A stretch of DNA of 64,000 nt from Sordaria brevicollis (taxonomy: Eukaryota; Ascomycota; Sordariomycetes; Sordariales; Sordariaceae). The stretch is from positions 682,001 to 746,000 of the forward strand of contig JAUTDP010000005.1 in assembly GCA_033439795.1 (NCBI GenBank), written 5' to 3'. Below the pieces are notes generated by a model. The model searched no databases, was not told the origin of the DNA, and saw nothing but the letters and a program-made list of their open reading frames with translations. Position numbers and translations under genes: made by a program. Positions 62,400 to 64,000 of the stretch are shown piece by piece. Every line of letters starts with the position of its first letter. Position 1 is the stretch's first letter.

Positions 62400-63740
62400 A
62401 ATTCTAAAATCCTATACTAATATAAAAAGAAATTTATAATTTATACCTTTATTAAATAAATTCAACGAATAATGCAATTTATTATTATTATAAAAGATAT
62501 TTTATTAATATAATTAATAGAAGGAATATTCCTTTAAATTTTACTATATAAAATCGCGAAGAAAATAATATACCGAGAAATCCTTTAAATACCCTTAACG
62601 AGCCGGGAATTTTATATTATTATAAAGGGATTTTAGCTTAAGGATTTAAATTTAGCCGAATAAATAGCAATTATTTAATTTAAAAGGATTATAATCGGGG
62701 GATATAAATTAAATAATTAAAAGGTTCTTTATTTTAAAGAATAGTTAATAATCCTTAAAGAAGGATTATTCTATAAAAAGATTTTATACTTTTATTATAA
62801 TAATTTAAAGGCCGGTTATATAAGTATATTTAAAACCCTAGAATTTATTAAAAGGAAATTCTACTAAAAAGGCTTTATATAAAATATTCGGGAGTATATT
62901 ACGAAGTGCGAATTATATTAGGGGATTTAAAGACCCCGATACCGACCCTACGGAGATTTCCAATCTTTATTAATACCCGAGCAATTTTTTTAAAAAATTA
63001 ATATCGATTTTATTACTAGCCTTCTACTAAATTAAGGGGCCGACGGGAAAATATATAATATTATTCTAATAATTATAAACCGATTTATTAAAATAGCCTT
63101 ATTTATATTTATTATTAAAACGCTTAATATAATTTTTATAATATTTTTATTATATAAATACGTAGAATACTAATTCGGTTTACCGTTAGGAATTATAAAT
63201 AATAAAGATAAATTATTTATTAACGAATTTTAAAAAGAATTTATTAAAATACGTAAGATTTTGCGAAGATTATTTATTATATTTTACCCATAAACGGATA
63301 AGTAAATAGAACGCTTATATTAAATTATTGAGAAGATTTTACGTATCCGAACTTTAGAAAACGATTTTATATTTTAAAGTAGGGAGCTCTTAGAAGCGGA
63401 ATTCGCGTATAATAATTCTACGTATATAATTATAAGGGTTTCGCCGTTTAAAACTTTATATAGTTATTATTTATATATAGTCGAATATATCGAGGGGCGG
63501 AATTTTATTAAAATTTAAGGCGTAAAGGAGCGATTACGGAAATTAAAGGAAATTTATAAGGTAATATAATATTATTAAAATTAAACGATAAAAGCGTAAA
63601 AGAAAGGGTATAATAAAAAATATACGCCGATCGAATTTTAATTAAACGACGTCGTAAATTTATTAACTAAGAATTTCCGATTTAAAAATAGGAAATTAAT
63701 ACTTATATATATTAAAATTAAAATATTAAAGAAAATTAAC
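62400..63740 (+). pseudogene. J-right integrase relic
   Basis: The zinc-finger section at about 62830-62990 is degraded (KILLKRLYIKYSGVYYEVR-like text). NIILIIINRFIKIALFI is the first catalytic block, FGLPLGIINNKDKLF the second, and FYP-stop-TDK (formerly Phe-His-Pro-Gln-Thr-Asp-Gly) the third. A GPY/F-like segment (LLTKNFRFKNRKL) follows at about 63660. No chromodomain is seen before the window ends. Confidence 0.82.
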
Positions 63741-64000
63741 TCCTAAGCGTATTAAGTAATCCTATTAATATAATATAACCGGATATATAACGTCTTTCTA
63801 ATTAATTTATTAGAATTTTAAAAGAGTAGAAAAAATAAAAATTATAAAATATTATTACTGGAATTATATAATAAATAAAAGGAATAGGAAATTGAAGAAA
63901 TTATAAATTATTAAAGAATAGGTATAAATTAAAGGTTTTTAATTAAATAAGTAAAGTAGCCCGTAAAATATAATATTTAAAAATTTAAAAAATATTTTGA

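Larger units (their letters stand above)
58252..64000 (+). mobile_element. J-right: Ty3/gypsy retrotransposon, 5' 5.7 kb in the window
   Basis: Begins with a 286-bp LTR identical in length to those of J-left and continues on plus through gag, protease, RT, RNase H and integrase to the window edge. If it has the length of J-left it ends near 66044. It is inverted relative to J-left, 5' LTR facing 5' LTR across 304 bp. Its TSD cannot be tested because the right end is missing. Confidence 0.95.

Overview
The window is about 64 kb of very AT-rich DNA in which I find no intact host gene, tRNA, rRNA or CRISPR array. CpA and TpG are almost absent while CpG, CpC and CpT persist. Reading frames of retroelement proteins are broken mainly where Gln (CAA/CAG) or Trp codons would stand. 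This is the signature of repeat-induced point mutation (RIP), so the source is most likely a filamentous ascomycete and the window a gene-free AT-isochore or pericentromere-like block.

The layout could be resolved exactly because LTR pairs have identical lengths and intact target-site duplications (TSDs). Left part: F1, a minus-strand Ty3/gypsy element (1-5414, 809-bp LTR, left end outside the window), lies 11 bp inside the 5' end of a relative, F2. The F2 LTR (5426-5816 + 32010-32422) is split by element B (5817-32004, 409-bp LTRs, TSD ATACC). B is split by element C (9591-24324, 204-bp LTRs, TSD GAAAT), and C by element D (16980-23872, 283-bp LTRs, TSD ATAAT). This is a nest of at least three levels inside F2. 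F, B and C are coded on minus, D on plus. D is the youngest and best preserved: gag with a CCHC knuckle, a probable -1 shift into pol at an A14 run, then protease, RT, RNase H, integrase and chromodomain.

Right part: an older unidentified relic (32423-33973, 44299-45085, 48718-50149, 57953-58251) is cut by element E (33974-44293, 230-bp LTRs, TSD TAAAT), by a Mutator-like DNA transposon K (45094-48709, inverted ends, 8-bp TSD TTATTAAT), by gypsy element J-left (50155-57947, 286-bp LTRs, TSD TAAAG, minus) and by J-right (58252 to beyond 64000, plus). The two J copies stand head to head, making an inverted repeat with arms of at least 5.7 kb and a 304-bp spacer.

The clearest biological pattern is that the outer edge of nearly every element is spared from RIP, while the identical LTR sequence on the inner side is heavily mutated. 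All GC-richer islands in the window are such edges. Element E also carries an extra reading frame of about 660 codons after the integrase and chromodomain, ending in a coiled-coil and reaching the 3' LTR. J has a 44-residue tandem repeat in the equivalent region. Domain limits inside the degraded elements are approximate; LTR and TSD limits are exact to a base or two.
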